NCBI RefSeq assembly: GCF_041260665.1
Contig: NZ_JBGCCT010000019.1
Coordinates: 182,005 to 246,004 of the forward strand
Source of the DNA: Catenulispora sp. GP43
GTDB taxonomy: Bacteria; Actinomycetota; Actinomycetes; Streptomycetales; Catenulisporaceae
Direction: 5' to 3'
Length of the DNA: 64,000 bases
A program made the position numbers and the translations under genes. Below the pieces are notes generated by a model. The model did not search any database. It was not told the origin of the DNA and saw only the letters and a program-made list of their open reading frames with translations. Of this stretch, positions 16,701 to 24,997 are shown one piece after another (within the stretch, counting starts at the first letter, position 1; each line of letters opens with the position of its first letter).

Positions 16701-16928
16701 ACCGCCCGCGACCCGCAGGTCGTCCGTCTGCACGAACGTCTGGAGAACCTGCTGATCGCGAGCCTGCCGGTCGCCGAACCGACCCGGGCTATTGAAGCGG
16801 CTCCGGCTACAGCACCAGCTCCGGTTACAGCACCAACTCCGCCAACGCTCGCACTGTCTCCTGCTCCCGGGCCGTCACCAGCAGCGTCGTCACCGGCGAC
16901 TCCCGCCAGGCCGCCAGCCGTTCCTTGA
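13749..16928 (+). CDS. NACHT-domain STAND NTPase, candidate immune/antiphage protein
   Basis: This 1059-residue protein has an all-helical N-terminal region (about 1-300) resembling the NACHT N-terminal helical domains. The NACHT core has Walker A GQPGSGKS (330-337), Walker B VVILDGFDELL (399-409) with the NACHT-type acidic triad, and sensor segment VIVTSR (439-444). A winged-helix/helical part follows, including FLHATFSEYLIARLVVRLL (about 640-658), the usual NACHT-associated motif. The C-terminal half (about 700-1010) is helical with no recognised repeat. Bacterial NACHT proteins of this build include single-gene antiphage systems and signalling NTPases. The final about 45 residues are Ala/Pro-rich and read antisense to the neighbouring oxidoreductase, suggesting a lost stop codon. 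No effector gene is adjacent. Confidence 0.85.
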   Translation: MRRSLRYTDAVKVLAGGENQLVKLIDEASAAMLLGAGVFDLFEARQQALRLLEKALDKFGEKLRGLDRLTRTERIHAAHEIIRITAYFDAFGAAMAEFHNAATVRFSASQEVALTAGSEPDPGWRALFQELCRKENYGSPLWDNTSVAIFAKMAADSQRFLTGLALWDELTATEHDRLSTLLKEQVPAEAAARYQENLRRLSAECPEFGVWVNLQAHAASREQLAAGLAGLETLLAPLTAGYPAHQQEALARAYRAGLAKPILLTSGPDSHLTLPSLGEGYVDHSFRLAFGRLPTSLSWDRHDLRHDLPALLGTYLMSEYALSTPLLILGQPGSGKSVLTRILAARLPAEHFLPIRVELRRVNAEADLQDHIESAIREQTGENVQWTRFATADPALTPVVILDGFDELLQATGVAQTDFLQRIERFQERELDQGRSVAVIVTSRTAVAGRATLPSDMPIIRLEPFDDAQIVAWIDIWNRANSATLANRSMLPLSAPTILRYRTLAEQPLLLLMLALYDATDNALTAVAPGLSQSAVYEQLLKDFARRELTKDPDISDLDRRIEVELLRLSIVAFSMFNRGAQWIDADSLTEDLRALGIWEAERNQNTFRSTLSAGQQMVGRFFFIHNVQATRDGGELQTYEFLHATFSEYLIARLVVRLLAELAAQHLASTYAVSRAVNDAMLYALLSFDCLAARAPIVEYIGELIAHHAPAMRGAMTDIIVKLFHGSLMARTDHTYADYQPVAAEVVTRASCWNANLFLLLALTRDRVSLRELFPEKGNGAVYEWHRLSNLWRSCVRGEGWNGLADALAVERVWHGDGRDIIVRVGPAVVPAAKPDMKWSYNIPDVPWPDGGRWESHSHDELARRANFLMDRRMDVAMHNMMAVADALPTLGNALYNTKDGRLVTATALLTTAFVAPYLPEPADEAIIELARSLPRLKAKFKHETELYDKLALSVFTTAVELDSLTAGAREELLALLLSDAVFTARDPQVVRLHERLENLLIASLPVAEPTRAIEAAPATAPAPVTAPTPPTLALSPAPGPSPAASSPATPARPPAVP

Positions 16929-17856
16929 TCCGCTCGGCCGGCCCGACCAGCGAGATCTCGTCGGCGAACGCGCTGGGGACGGCCATCACGGCCTCCTCGC
17001 GCTTGCCGGCCAGGAACAGCTCCTGGATGCGGTCGGCCTCGGCCTCGTAACCCATGCGGACCATGAGGTTCTTGTGGAAGTTCGCACCCTTGGCGCCCAT
17101 GCCGCCTACGTAGAAGGCCAGGGCGCCCTTGATGGGCCACAGGGCCTGCTCGATCTCGTCGTCGGACGCACCGGTGAAGGCGAGGTGCACCATGGCGGTG
17201 ATCTCGAAGCCGTCCTTGGCGCCGGCGATCTGGTCGGCGTAGACCTCGGGGCGCTCCGGGACGTAGTACAGCGGGAGCCAGCCGTCGGCGATCTCGGCGG
17301 TCAGGGCCACGTTCTTGGGGCCCTCGGCGCCCAGGACGATCGGCAGGTCCTTGCGCAGCGGACGCAGGTTGGTGCGCAGCGGCTTGCCCAGGCCCATCGC
17401 GTCCGGGCCCTGGTACGGCAGGGGGTAGTACTCGCCGTCGTTGGTGACGGTCTCGCGGCGCAGGACCTTGCGGATCACCTCGACATACTCGCGGGTGCGC
17501 GCCAGCGGCTTGGGATAGGGCCGGCCGTACCAGCCCTCGACGACCTGCGGGCCGCTCAGGCCCAGGCCCAGGATCACGCGGCCGCCGGACAGGTGGTCCA
17601 GCGTGAGGGCGTGCATCGCGGTGGCGGTGGGCGTGCGGGCCGCCATCTGCGCGATACCGGTGCCCAGGCGGATGCGGCTGGTGGAGGCGGCCAGGTAGGC
17701 CAGCGGCGTGAACACGTCCGAGCCCCAGGACTCCGCGGTCCACACCGAGTCGTAGCCGAGGTCCTCCGCGTACCGCACCAGGCCCACCCAGTCGTACTCG
17801 GGCGGCTTGGAGGCCCAGTAGCCGAGCTGGAGGCCGAGTTTGAGGTCCGTGGTCAT
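16825..17856 (-). CDS. LLM-class F420-dependent oxidoreductase
   Basis: This 343-residue luciferase-like TIM-barrel enzyme would use coenzyme F420 (or FMN) to reduce or oxidise a small substrate. Visible features are LGLQLGYWASKPP at the N-terminus, SVWTAESWGSDVFTPLAYLA (about 37-56), RIRLGTGI, the active-site segment LDHLSGGRVILGLGLSGPQ (about 86-104) and VVEGWYGRPY. Length and motifs match mycobacterial F420 LLM enzymes linked to lipid or sterol breakdown. ATG 17856 has GGAG 6 bases upstream. A KstR-like operator lies at 17875-17888. Its 3' end overlaps the convergent NACHT gene by 104 bp; this protein ends naturally (RALAELVL), so the overlap arose from the other gene. Confidence 0.92.
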   Translation of the reverse strand: MTTDLKLGLQLGYWASKPPEYDWVGLVRYAEDLGYDSVWTAESWGSDVFTPLAYLAASTSRIRLGTGIAQMAARTPTATAMHALTLDHLSGGRVILGLGLSGPQVVEGWYGRPYPKPLARTREYVEVIRKVLRRETVTNDGEYYPLPYQGPDAMGLGKPLRTNLRPLRKDLPIVLGAEGPKNVALTAEIADGWLPLYYVPERPEVYADQIAGAKDGFEITAMVHLAFTGASDDEIEQALWPIKGALAFYVGGMGAKGANFHKNLMVRMGYEAEADRIQELFLAGKREEAVMAVPSAFADEISLVGPAERIKERLAAWRESPVTTLLVTAREQETVRALAELVL

Positions 17857-17874
17857 GAGGGCTCCTTGGCGGAC

Positions 17875-17888
17875 TAGAACACGTTGCA
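17875..17888. promoter_or_regulatory. KstR-like TetR operator upstream of the F420 oxidoreductase
   Basis: TAGAACACGTTGCA fits the pattern TnnAACnnGTTnnA known for KstR of mycobacteria. It ends 18 bases upstream of the start codon at 17856. Fourteen bases (AACACGTTGCAGTT) recur exactly at 60543-60556 before a thioesterase gene. Confidence 0.55.
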
Positions 17889-17910
17889 GTTGCGGACGGC
17901 AGAGTGCAGC

Positions 17911-18783
17911 CTACGGGTGGTCGCGGCCGGTCGCCAGGGGCGAGAGTTCGGCGTAGGAGACCGAGGTAGTGCCAGGGTCGTCGCTCGGGCTGTGGTGCCA
18001 GGCGTCCTGTGGGAGGACCCAGCCCTCGTCGTGGAAGATCCGCTTCGCCGCGGCACGCAGATTCGCGTCGGCCCGCGCCTTGGTGACCCAGTCCTGCGGG
18101 GAGTCGAACAGCTCGCGCAGGCGCGGCGACCTGTCCAGCAGCTCGGCGAGCAGCGCGGCCTGGGGGCCGGGATGGAGCGGGGTCCCGTCGGAGCCGGCGA
18201 GCACGCCGGTCGCGTTAACGTACAGGTAGGCGGCGTCCAGGTGCTCGCCGGAGGGCAGGACCATCGGGAGGTCGGCGGCCGGCAGCAGGACTCTGCGGTA
18301 GCGGGGCAGCTCGGTGTCGTCGACGGCACGCAGCTGGTCGGAGTCGAGGAGCGTCAGGACGACGTCGGCGGTGCATTCGGGATCGAGGAACGGGGAGTTG
18401 GCGACGTACCCGTTCAGCCCCACGTGGGCCGAGACGCCGACGCCGAGCCCCGAGACGCGCAGAGGGGTCATCGGGACGACGGCGGGCAGGCCGAGGCGGC
18501 TCAGCTTGTGGTGCAGCTGGCCGGGCGCGCCGTTGGAGCCGACCGCGATCACCGGATGCCGCTCGCCGGCCGGTGGTAGGTCCAGCGCGACGAGCGCTTC
18601 GTCCAGGGTCTGGGCGTCGGAGGCACCGTCGTTCACACGCCAGCGCCCCATCGGCTCGCGTGAAGGCACCATCGGCAGCAACCCCGCCCCGCACAGCAGC
18701 TCGGGTTCATCGACGAGGCGGCCGGGATAGCTCAACGGATCCAGCGCCGGGACACCGTCCATCCCGAGTGCCGCCAGGCTCAC
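17911..18783 (-). CDS. Conserved-looking protein of unknown function
   Basis: This is a 290-residue soluble protein without signal peptide or membrane segment. Notable segments are PVIAVGSNGAPGQLHHKL (about 77-94), VSAHVGLNGYVANSPF and an acidic middle with DAAYLYVNATGVLAGSDG. The VGSN stretch recalls the GSN motif of gamma-glutamylcyclotransferase-like folds but the rest does not convince, so no function is assigned. The GTG start (18783-18781) overlaps the upstream gene's TGA in a 4-base GTGA, indicating translational coupling. The longer frame to 18918 runs antisense-like through that gene and is rejected. Confidence 0.7.
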   Translation of the reverse strand: MSLAALGMDGVPALDPLSYPGRLVDEPELLCGAGLLPMVPSREPMGRWRVNDGASDAQTLDEALVALDLPPAGERHPVIAVGSNGAPGQLHHKLSRLGLPAVVPMTPLRVSGLGVGVSAHVGLNGYVANSPFLDPECTADVVLTLLDSDQLRAVDDTELPRYRRVLLPAADLPMVLPSGEHLDAAYLYVNATGVLAGSDGTPLHPGPQAALLAELLDRSPRLRELFDSPQDWVTKARADANLRAAAKRIFHDEGWVLPQDAWHHSPSDDPGTTSVSYAELSPLATGRDHP

Positions 18784-19286
18784 CAATCCCGCCCCCGCGC
18801 GTTCGCCACCATCACCGCGAACGGCGGGATGAACGCCGCGATCACACTCATCGCGATCGCCAGCCCCGGCGAGAACAGGCGAACGACGGTCCAGGCGAGG
18901 ACGACCAGCACCAGGCACGTGCCCATCATGGCGAGGTACACGTGCTCGCGCGTGTGCTGCGACAGCGGCCGACGCTCATCGGGCTCGTCCCCGGGCTCCT
19001 CGACCGGCCGGTAGGGCGGGATGTCGCGCCCGGGCTGCCAATGCGGCCCCTGCCGGATGTGCCGCGCCACCACGATCGCATCGACGAGCGCGACCAGCCC
19101 GACGACCGCGCAGAAGACCACGAAGCCGACGGCGTGCTGGCTGAGGAAGAAGGCGACCCCGCCGATCGCACTGGCCAGACCGATCAGCGCCATGGTCAGC
19201 CGCATGCGCAGGGGGCTTCGCGCATGCATGGGCTCGTCGCCGCTGCGGATGCGGTGCGGATCGGACCTGGTCATCGCGGTAGCCAC
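18780..19286 (-). CDS. Small four-helix membrane protein, DUF6343-like plus DUF3099-like halves
   Basis: This 168-residue membrane protein begins with DEPMHARSPLRMRLTMALIGL, which resembles the DUF6343 pattern (ARSxLRLR before a helix). It ends with a two-helix block (VYLAMMGTCLVLVVLAWTVV and IAMSVIAAFIPPFAVMVANA) resembling DUF3099. Four helices lie at about 28-48, 52-75, 118-136 and 141-160, with a Pro/Arg-rich hydrophilic loop between halves. I infer a fusion of two small actinobacterial membrane families usually found apart; this is from memory of motifs. It is the first gene of a coupled pair with the 290-residue protein. Function unknown. Confidence 0.65.
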   Translation of the reverse strand: MATAMTRSDPHRIRSGDEPMHARSPLRMRLTMALIGLASAIGGVAFFLSQHAVGFVVFCAVVGLVALVDAIVVARHIRQGPHWQPGRDIPPYRPVEEPGDEPDERRPLSQHTREHVYLAMMGTCLVLVVLAWTVVRLFSPGLAIAMSVIAAFIPPFAVMVANARGRDW

Positions 19287-19632
19287 GCTCCTCTCTCTCC
19301 CAGAGTGATGCCCGCTGGGGACCCGGGGGTATCACCGGCGGGCGGAGTCGGCGGGCGAGACCAGGTCCCGCGCCTGCTCAGGCACGTTCCGGCGATCTAG
19401 AGGCTCCCGGTACCCGCCGGGACCACAGCCATGCCCGCCGGCCGATCCACTGCCAGCCTGACTGTGCCGAGTCGCCGCCGCATGACATGCGGTCGTCGCA
19501 GCCGGTAGCCGCCGCAAGCCCGCAGCAACCCTGCCGCCGCCGCGCCCAGCAGCACCCGCCAGTCAGCCGCCTGCTCGGCCCGCCACCTGGCTGAGTGCCG
19601 CCTGCCAGCCGCCAGCCTGCCTGCCGCCTCCG
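19287..19632. other. Intergenic region, nothing recognised
   Basis: This spacer follows the 3' end of uvrB (minus strand) and precedes the membrane-protein gene. It is Gly/Ala/Pro-codon-like low-complexity GC sequence with loose CAGCC/GCCGCC repeats at about 19520-19630. No terminator with a T-run and no credible gene were seen. Confidence 0.5.
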
Positions 19633-21744
19633 CTACATCGCCGCCTGCATGGCCCGCAGCTCCTTCTTCAGCTCCCCGATCTCGTCGCGGAACCGCGCCG
19701 CGAGCTCGAACTGGAGCTCCGCGGCGGCCGCGTGCATCTGCTGGGACAGGTCCTCGATCAGGCCCATCAGCTCCTCGGCCGGCTTGCCGGCCAGGTCCAG
19801 CGTCCGCACGCTGCCCTTCGACGCCACGCCCGGCACCGGCGCCTTGCCGCGCGACTGCTGCCGTCCCGAGCCGCCGAGCAGCTCAGCGGTGTCGGCGTCC
19901 TCGCGCGCCAGCAGGTCGGTGATGTCGGCGATGCGCTTGCGCAGCGGCTGCGGGTCGACGCCGTTGGCCACGTTGTAGGCGACCTGCTTCTCACGGCGGC
20001 GGTTGGTCTCGTCGATCGCCAGCTTCATCGACGGGGTGATCGTGTCGGCGTACATGTGCACCTCGCCAGAGACGTTACGAGCCGCGCGGCCGATCGTCTG
20101 GATCAGCGAGCGCCCGCTGCGCAGGAAGCCTTCCTTGTCCGCGTCGAGGATCGCCACCAGCGAGACCTCGGGCAGGTCCAGGCCCTCGCGCAGCAGGTTG
20201 ATGCCGACCAGGACGTCGTACTCGCCCATGCGCAGCTCGCGCAGCAGCTCCACGCGCCGCAGCGTGTCCACCTCCGAGTGCAGGTAGCGCGTCCGCACCC
20301 CGCGCTCCAGGAGGTAGTCGGTCAGGTCCTCGGACATCTTCTTGGTCAGCGTCGTGACCAGGGAGCGCTCGTTGCGCGCGGCGCGGGCCTGGACCTCGGC
20401 GACCAGGTCGTCGATCTGGCCGTGCGTCGGCTTGAGCACCACCTGCGGGTCCACCAGGCCGGTGGGCCGGATGATCTGCTCCACCGGGTTCTTCGACGGC
20501 TCGTCGGCCTGCTTGGCCAGCTCGTAGGGGCCCGGCGTGGCCGACAGGTACACGGTCTGCCCGACGCGCTCCTCGAACTCCTCCCAGCGCAGCGGCCGGT
20601 TGTCGATCGCCGAGGGGAGGCGGAAGCCGTGCTCGACCAGGGTGCGCTTGCGGGAGGCGTCGCCCTCGTGCATCGCGCCGATCTGCGGGACGGTGACGTG
20701 CGACTCGTCGATGACCAGCAGGAAGTCCTCGGGGAAGAAGTCGATCAGGGTGGACGGCGGGGAGCCGGCCTCGCGCCCGTCGATGTGCCGGGAGTAGTTC
20801 TCGATGCCGGAGGTGAACCCGACCTGCCGCATCATCTCCAGGTCGTAGGTGGTGCGCATGCGCAGCCGCTGCGCCTCCAGCAGCTTGCCCTGCCGCTCCA
20901 GCTCGGCCAGCCGGTCGGCGAGTTCGGCCTCGATGCCGCCGAGCGCGCGCTCCATGCGGTCCGAGCCCGCGACGTAGTGCGTGGCCGGGAAGACCCGCAG
21001 CTCCTCGTCGACGGTGAGGATCTCGCCGGTGACCGGGTGCAGCGTCATCAGGCGCTCGACCTCGTCGCCGAACATCTCGATCCGGACCGGGTGCTCCTCG
21101 TAGACCGGGAAGATCTCGACCGTGTCGCCGCGCACCCGGAACGTGCCGCGGGTGAAGGCCACGTCGTTGCGCGCGTACTGCATGTCCACGAAGCGGCGCA
21201 GCATCTTGTCCCGGTCGTGCTCCTCGCCGACCCGCAGCTGCACCGAGCTCTTCAGGTACTCCTCCGGCGTGCCCAGGCCGTAGATGCAGGACACGGTGGA
21301 GACCACGACCACGTCGCGCCGGGTCAGCAGCGAGTTGGTGGTGGAGTGCCGCAGCCGCTCGACCTCCTCGTTGATCGAGGAGTCCTTCTCGATGTAGGTG
21401 TCGGTCTGCGGGACGTACGCCTCGGGCTGGTAGTAGTCGTAGTAGGAGACGAAGTACTCGACCGCGTTGTTCGGCAGCAGCTCGCGGAACTCGTTGGCCA
21501 GCTGCGCGGCCAGCGTCTTGTTCGGCGCCATGACCAGGGTCGGGCGCTGGACCTTCTCGATCAGCCACGCGGTGGTGGCCGACTTGCCGGTGCCGGTGGC
21601 ACCCAGCAGCACCACGTCCTTCTCCCCGGCCTCGATCCGGCGGGCCAGCTCGGCGATGGCCGCGGGCTGGTCGCCGGCGGGCTGGTAGTCGCTGACGACC
21701 TCGATCGGGGCGACGGTGCGGGTGAGTTCGGACAGAGGGCGCAT
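19633..21744 (-). CDS. uvrB: Excinuclease ABC subunit UvrB
   Basis: This 703-residue nucleotide-excision-repair helicase-like subunit verifies damage and recruits UvrC. It shows Walker [14 protein letters not shown] (about 49-61), the damage-probing beta-hairpin [12 protein letters not shown] (about 102-113), DEAD-type box VIDESHV, helicase motif VI around QTIGRAARN and the C-terminal UVR domain binding UvrC (about 660-700, [20 protein letters not shown]). Length is normal. An Arg/Gly-containing linker near 640 joins domain 3 to the UVR domain. It stands alone, as in many actinobacteria. No clear LexA box was seen upstream. Confidence 0.98.
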   Translation of the reverse strand: MRPLSELTRTVAPIEVVSDYQPAGDQPAAIAELARRIEAGEKDVVLLGATGTGKSATTAWLIEKVQRPTLVMAPNKTLAAQLANEFRELLPNNAVEYFVSYYDYYQPEAYVPQTDTYIEKDSSINEEVERLRHSTTNSLLTRRDVVVVSTVSCIYGLGTPEEYLKSSVQLRVGEEHDRDKMLRRFVDMQYARNDVAFTRGTFRVRGDTVEIFPVYEEHPVRIEMFGDEVERLMTLHPVTGEILTVDEELRVFPATHYVAGSDRMERALGGIEAELADRLAELERQGKLLEAQRLRMRTTYDLEMMRQVGFTSGIENYSRHIDGREAGSPPSTLIDFFPEDFLLVIDESHVTVPQIGAMHEGDASRKRTLVEHGFRLPSAIDNRPLRWEEFEERVGQTVYLSATPGPYELAKQADEPSKNPVEQIIRPTGLVDPQVVLKPTHGQIDDLVAEVQARAARNERSLVTTLTKKMSEDLTDYLLERGVRTRYLHSEVDTLRRVELLRELRMGEYDVLVGINLLREGLDLPEVSLVAILDADKEGFLRSGRSLIQTIGRAARNVSGEVHMYADTITPSMKLAIDETNRRREKQVAYNVANGVDPQPLRKRIADITDLLAREDADTAELLGGSGRQQSRGKAPVPGVASKGSVRTLDLAGKPAEELMGLIEDLSQQMHAAAAELQFELAARFRDEIGELKKELRAMQAAM

Positions 21745-21816
21745 GGTTCAAAGGCTACGCGGCGGCTCTGACAAGCGCGGGAAAGTCGAAGGAGGCAGCT
21801 GGCGGAGAATCGCCTC

Positions 21817-22512
21817 ATGTCACAACAGCCACTCCTGCTCATGGTTCACAGCCCGTTGGTAGGACGGGCGACCTGGCGGCCGGTCGCCGAGCTCCTACGG
21901 GACCGGTTCGAGGTGGACGTCCCCAGCCTGCACGGCATCGCCGCCGGTCCCGGCCCCTACGCGCGCCGTATCGCCGACCAGGTAGCTCGGCCGTACTACG
22001 ACGAGGTCGTCCTGGTCGGCCACAGCGGCGCTGGTGCCTACCTCCCGGTCATCGCCGATACCCTCGGCGGGCGCGTGATCGGCGCCGCGTTCGTCGACGC
22101 GCAGCTCCCCCGCCCCGGCCTGAGCGACTTCGACGCCTCCCCGCCGGACTTCCGCGAAGCCCTGACCGAGATGGCGGTCGAGGGGGTGCTCCCACCGTGG
22201 GACCAGTGGTACCCCCCGGAGGTCACAACAGAGCTGATTCCTCAAGCGAAGCAACGAGAAGCGTTCCTGGCCGAGCTCTATCCGATCGCGCTGGCGTACT
22301 TCGAGGAGCCGATGCCGGACACTGTGTTGCCGTCGGAGACACAGTGTCTCTATCTCCAGCTCAGCGAGGGCTACCAGGAGCAGGCCGACCGTGCCGAGGC
22401 CCTCGGCTGGTCCACGGCCCGGCTGGCCGCCGACCACCTGGCCGTCGTCACGAGGCCCGAGCCGGTCGCCGAGTTCCTGTCAGAGTTCGTACTGACGCTT
22501 GCCAACCAGTGA
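21817..22512 (+). CDS. Alpha/beta hydrolase
   Basis: This 231-residue cytoplasmic alpha/beta-hydrolase-fold protein has nucleophile elbow GHSGAG with Ser70 and candidate catalytic His207 in ADHLAV. The oxyanion-side start LLMVHSPLVGRATWRPV fits the fold, but the catalytic acid is not obvious. It lacks the lid expected for lipases and resembles small actinobacterial hydrolases of unknown substrate. It is divergent from uvrB across 72 bp. The ATG has GGAG about 10 bases upstream. Downstream lies the dre-like site of the GH20 gene, so it is probably a separate unit. Confidence 0.85.
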   Translation: MSQQPLLLMVHSPLVGRATWRPVAELLRDRFEVDVPSLHGIAAGPGPYARRIADQVARPYYDEVVLVGHSGAGAYLPVIADTLGGRVIGAAFVDAQLPRPGLSDFDASPPDFREALTEMAVEGVLPPWDQWYPPEVTTELIPQAKQREAFLAELYPIALAYFEEPMPDTVLPSETQCLYLQLSEGYQEQADRAEALGWSTARLAADHLAVVTRPEPVAEFLSEFVLTLANQ

Positions 22513-22544
22513 TCCCTGCTCAATACTGCGCACTAGCGCGCGCC

Positions 22545-22560
22545 AGCGGTCTAGACCACG
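22545..22560. promoter_or_regulatory. DasR-type operator (dre-like) before the GH20 gene
   Basis: AGCGGTCTAGACCACG shares the full GGTCTAGACCAC core of the dre consensus. It lies about 73 bases upstream of the hexosaminidase ATG and 33 bases after the hydrolase stop. With the site at 11771-11786 it implies GlcNAc-responsive control. Confidence 0.75.
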
Positions 22561-22633
22561 CAGCACCACGCACCTTTCGCTCAAAACCATGCACCGCTCC
22601 CCCTAGTGATCCTCTAGTGAACCGGGCAGGTCC

Positions 22634-24997
22634 ATGCGATCCCTCCGTATTCTCCCGGCGGCTGCCCTTGTAGCCGCCGTCGTCCCCGTCACCCTGGCCG
22701 CGACGCCGCACACCGCGCACGCGGCGGCCACGGCGGCCACGGCCACCTCGGCCGCCGCCTCCGGCCCGCCGCAGACCATCCCCGCCGTGCGCACCTGGTC
22801 CGCCGGCTCCGGCTCCTTCACCTGGAGCACGGCCAGCCGCGTCGTCATCGATCCCGCCTACGCCTCGCAGCTGCAAGGCGACGCGAACACCTTCGCCGCC
22901 GACCTGTCGGCGCTGGAGGGCCGCACCGTCGGCGTGGCGCAGGGCACGGCCGGCCCCGGCGACGTCGCGCTGACGCTCGGCGGCAGCCAGCCGTCCGAGG
23001 GCTACACCATGACCGTCGGCAGCCGCATCGCCATCCAGGGCAGCACCACCACCGGCGAGTTCTGGGGCACCAGGACCGTGCTGCAGCTGCTGCACCAGGG
23101 CCCGTCGATCGCGGCCGGCACCGCGACCGACTCCCCGGACAAGTCCGAGCGCGGGCTGATGCTGGACACCGGGCGCCGGTTCTTCGACGTGGCGTTCGTG
23201 GAGAACCAGATCCGCGAGATGTCCTATCTGAAGATGAACTATCTGCACCTGCATCTGTCGGACACCTACGGCTTCCGGCTGGAGAGCGACACCCATCCGG
23301 AGATCACCTCGCCGCAGCACTACTCCAAGCAGGACATCGCGAACATCATCGGGCTGGCGAAGCAGTACCACGTGACCGTCGTCCCGGAGATCGACATGCC
23401 CGGGCACATGGACGCGATCCTGTCCGCGGAGCTCGGCATCGGCCACGACTACCGGCTCAAGGACAGCTCGGGCAACGCCAGCTCCAGCTACATCGACCTG
23501 ACCATCCCTGGAGCCCGGCAGCTGATCAGTGACCTGATCACCGAGTACGAACCGTTGTTCACGAACAGCCCGTACTGGCACCTGGGCGCGGACGAGTACG
23601 TCACCAACTACAGCTCCTACCCGCAGCTGCTCACCTACGCCCAGCAGAACTACGGCGCCAACGCCACCGCGAAGGACACCTTCTACGGCTTCGTTAACTG
23701 GGCCGACGGGATCGTCCGGGCCGGTGGTAAGACCATGCGGATGTGGAACGACGGACTGAAGTCCGGCGACGGCACGATCACCGTCGACAAGGACGTCATC
23801 GTGGAGTACTGGAGCAACACGGGCCTGTCTCCGCAGCAGGTCATCGACGCCGGCCACACCATAGCCAACGAGGCCTACACGCCGACGTACTACGTCTACG
23901 GCGGCGCCAAGCCGGACACGACGTGGATGTACGAGTCCTGGAACCCGGACTTGTTCGACGGCTCGACGACGATCAACAACGACGCCGCGAACCTCGGTTC
24001 CCTGATCCACGTCTGGTGTGACAACCCGGGGGCCGAGACCGAGGACCAGACCGCCGACGGCATCAAGTACCCGATGCGCGACCTGGCGCAGATGACCTGG
24101 AACTCGCCCAAGCTCGTGTCCACGTACGCCGCGTTCGTCCCGATCATGGACGCCATCGGCCGCAACCCGCTGTACCCGAAGCCCTCGATCCCCGGGGACC
24201 TGGCGCAGGGCAAGCCGACCACGGCCTCCAGCATCGAGACGCCGAACTTCCCGGCCGCGGACGCCACCGACGCCGACCTGAGCACCCGCTGGTCCAGCCA
24301 GTACGTCGACCCCACGTGGCTGCAGGTAGACCTGGGCTCGGTGCAGACGGTGAACCGGGTGGTGCTGGCCTGGGAGACCGCGTACGGCAAGAACTACCAG
24401 ATCCAGCTGTCGAACGACGGTGCGACCTGGACCACCGTCTACACCCGTACCAACGGCACCGGCGGCACCGAGACGCTGACGTTCCCGAACACCTCCGGGC
24501 GCTACCTTCGGATGTACGGCACGGCACGGGGCACGCAGTACGGCTACTCGCTGTGGGAGTTCGAGGCCTTCGACGACGCGAACAGCCAGGTCCGCGGCAC
24601 CCACACGGTCGCCACCGGCGGCCAGGCCCTGGACGACCCGGGCAGCTCCACCGCGACCGGCACCCAGCTCATCACCTGGGGCCTGCACGGCGGCAGCAAC
24701 CAGCAGTGGACCTTCACCGAGCAGGCCGACGGCTCCTACCAGCTCACCAACGGCGCGTCCGGGCTGTGTCTGGACGTCACCGGCAGCTCCACGGCGGCCG
24801 GGTCGGCGGTGATCCAGTGGACGTGCACCGGGAACACGAACCAGCACTGGACCGTGACGGCGCTGGCCGGCGGCGGGTACACGATCGCCTCGGCGAACAG
24901 CGGCCTGCTGCTGACCACGGCCTCGACGGCGAACAACGCCCTGGTGACGCAGCAGAACGACAGCAACAGCGCCTTGCAGCACTGGTCGATCAACTAA
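22634..24997 (+). CDS. Secreted GH20 beta-N-acetylhexosaminidase with CBM32 and ricin-type lectin domains
   Basis: This 787-residue exported enzyme would release terminal GlcNAc from chitin oligomers or peptidoglycan-like glycans. Signal peptide about 1-31 (cleavage after AHA). GH20b N-terminal domain about 45-170; catalytic barrel about 171-510 with RGLMLDTGRRFF, LHLHLSDTYGF, PEIDMPGHMDA and the Asp320-Glu321 acid pair in HLGADEY. F5/8-type CBM32 about 520-648 (DLAQGKPTTASS, STRWSS, WLQVDLG), then a ricin-B/CBM13 domain about 652-787 with QxW repeats. The dre-like site upstream fits DasR control. The last 19 bp of the gene are duplicated just past the stop. Confidence 0.95.
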   Translation: MRSLRILPAAALVAAVVPVTLAATPHTAHAAATAATATSAAASGPPQTIPAVRTWSAGSGSFTWSTASRVVIDPAYASQLQGDANTFAADLSALEGRTVGVAQGTAGPGDVALTLGGSQPSEGYTMTVGSRIAIQGSTTTGEFWGTRTVLQLLHQGPSIAAGTATDSPDKSERGLMLDTGRRFFDVAFVENQIREMSYLKMNYLHLHLSDTYGFRLESDTHPEITSPQHYSKQDIANIIGLAKQYHVTVVPEIDMPGHMDAILSAELGIGHDYRLKDSSGNASSSYIDLTIPGARQLISDLITEYEPLFTNSPYWHLGADEYVTNYSSYPQLLTYAQQNYGANATAKDTFYGFVNWADGIVRAGGKTMRMWNDGLKSGDGTITVDKDVIVEYWSNTGLSPQQVIDAGHTIANEAYTPTYYVYGGAKPDTTWMYESWNPDLFDGSTTINNDAANLGSLIHVWCDNPGAETEDQTADGIKYPMRDLAQMTWNSPKLVSTYAAFVPIMDAIGRNPLYPKPSIPGDLAQGKPTTASSIETPNFPAADATDADLSTRWSSQYVDPTWLQVDLGSVQTVNRVVLAWETAYGKNYQIQLSNDGATWTTVYTRTNGTGGTETLTFPNTSGRYLRMYGTARGTQYGYSLWEFEAFDDANSQVRGTHTVATGGQALDDPGSSTATGTQLITWGLHGGSNQQWTFTEQADGSYQLTNGASGLCLDVTGSSTAAGSAVIQWTCTGNTNQHWTVTALAGGGYTIASANSGLLLTTASTANNALVTQQNDSNSALQHWSIN

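Noticed and set aside
13689..16733. 1014-codon open frame antisense to the NACHT gene
   Set aside because: Composition is Val/Gln/Gly/Arg-rich with no motif; the sense frame has a full set of NACHT motifs.
17957..18012. Gamma-glutamylcyclotransferase assignment for the 290-residue unknown protein
   Set aside because: Only a VGSN string elsewhere in the protein recalls that fold; flanking conserved elements are absent.
22634..24997. Variant GH20 motif HLGADE as a sign of lost activity
   Set aside because: Ala in place of the second Gly is common in active GH20 enzymes and the Asp-Glu pair is present.
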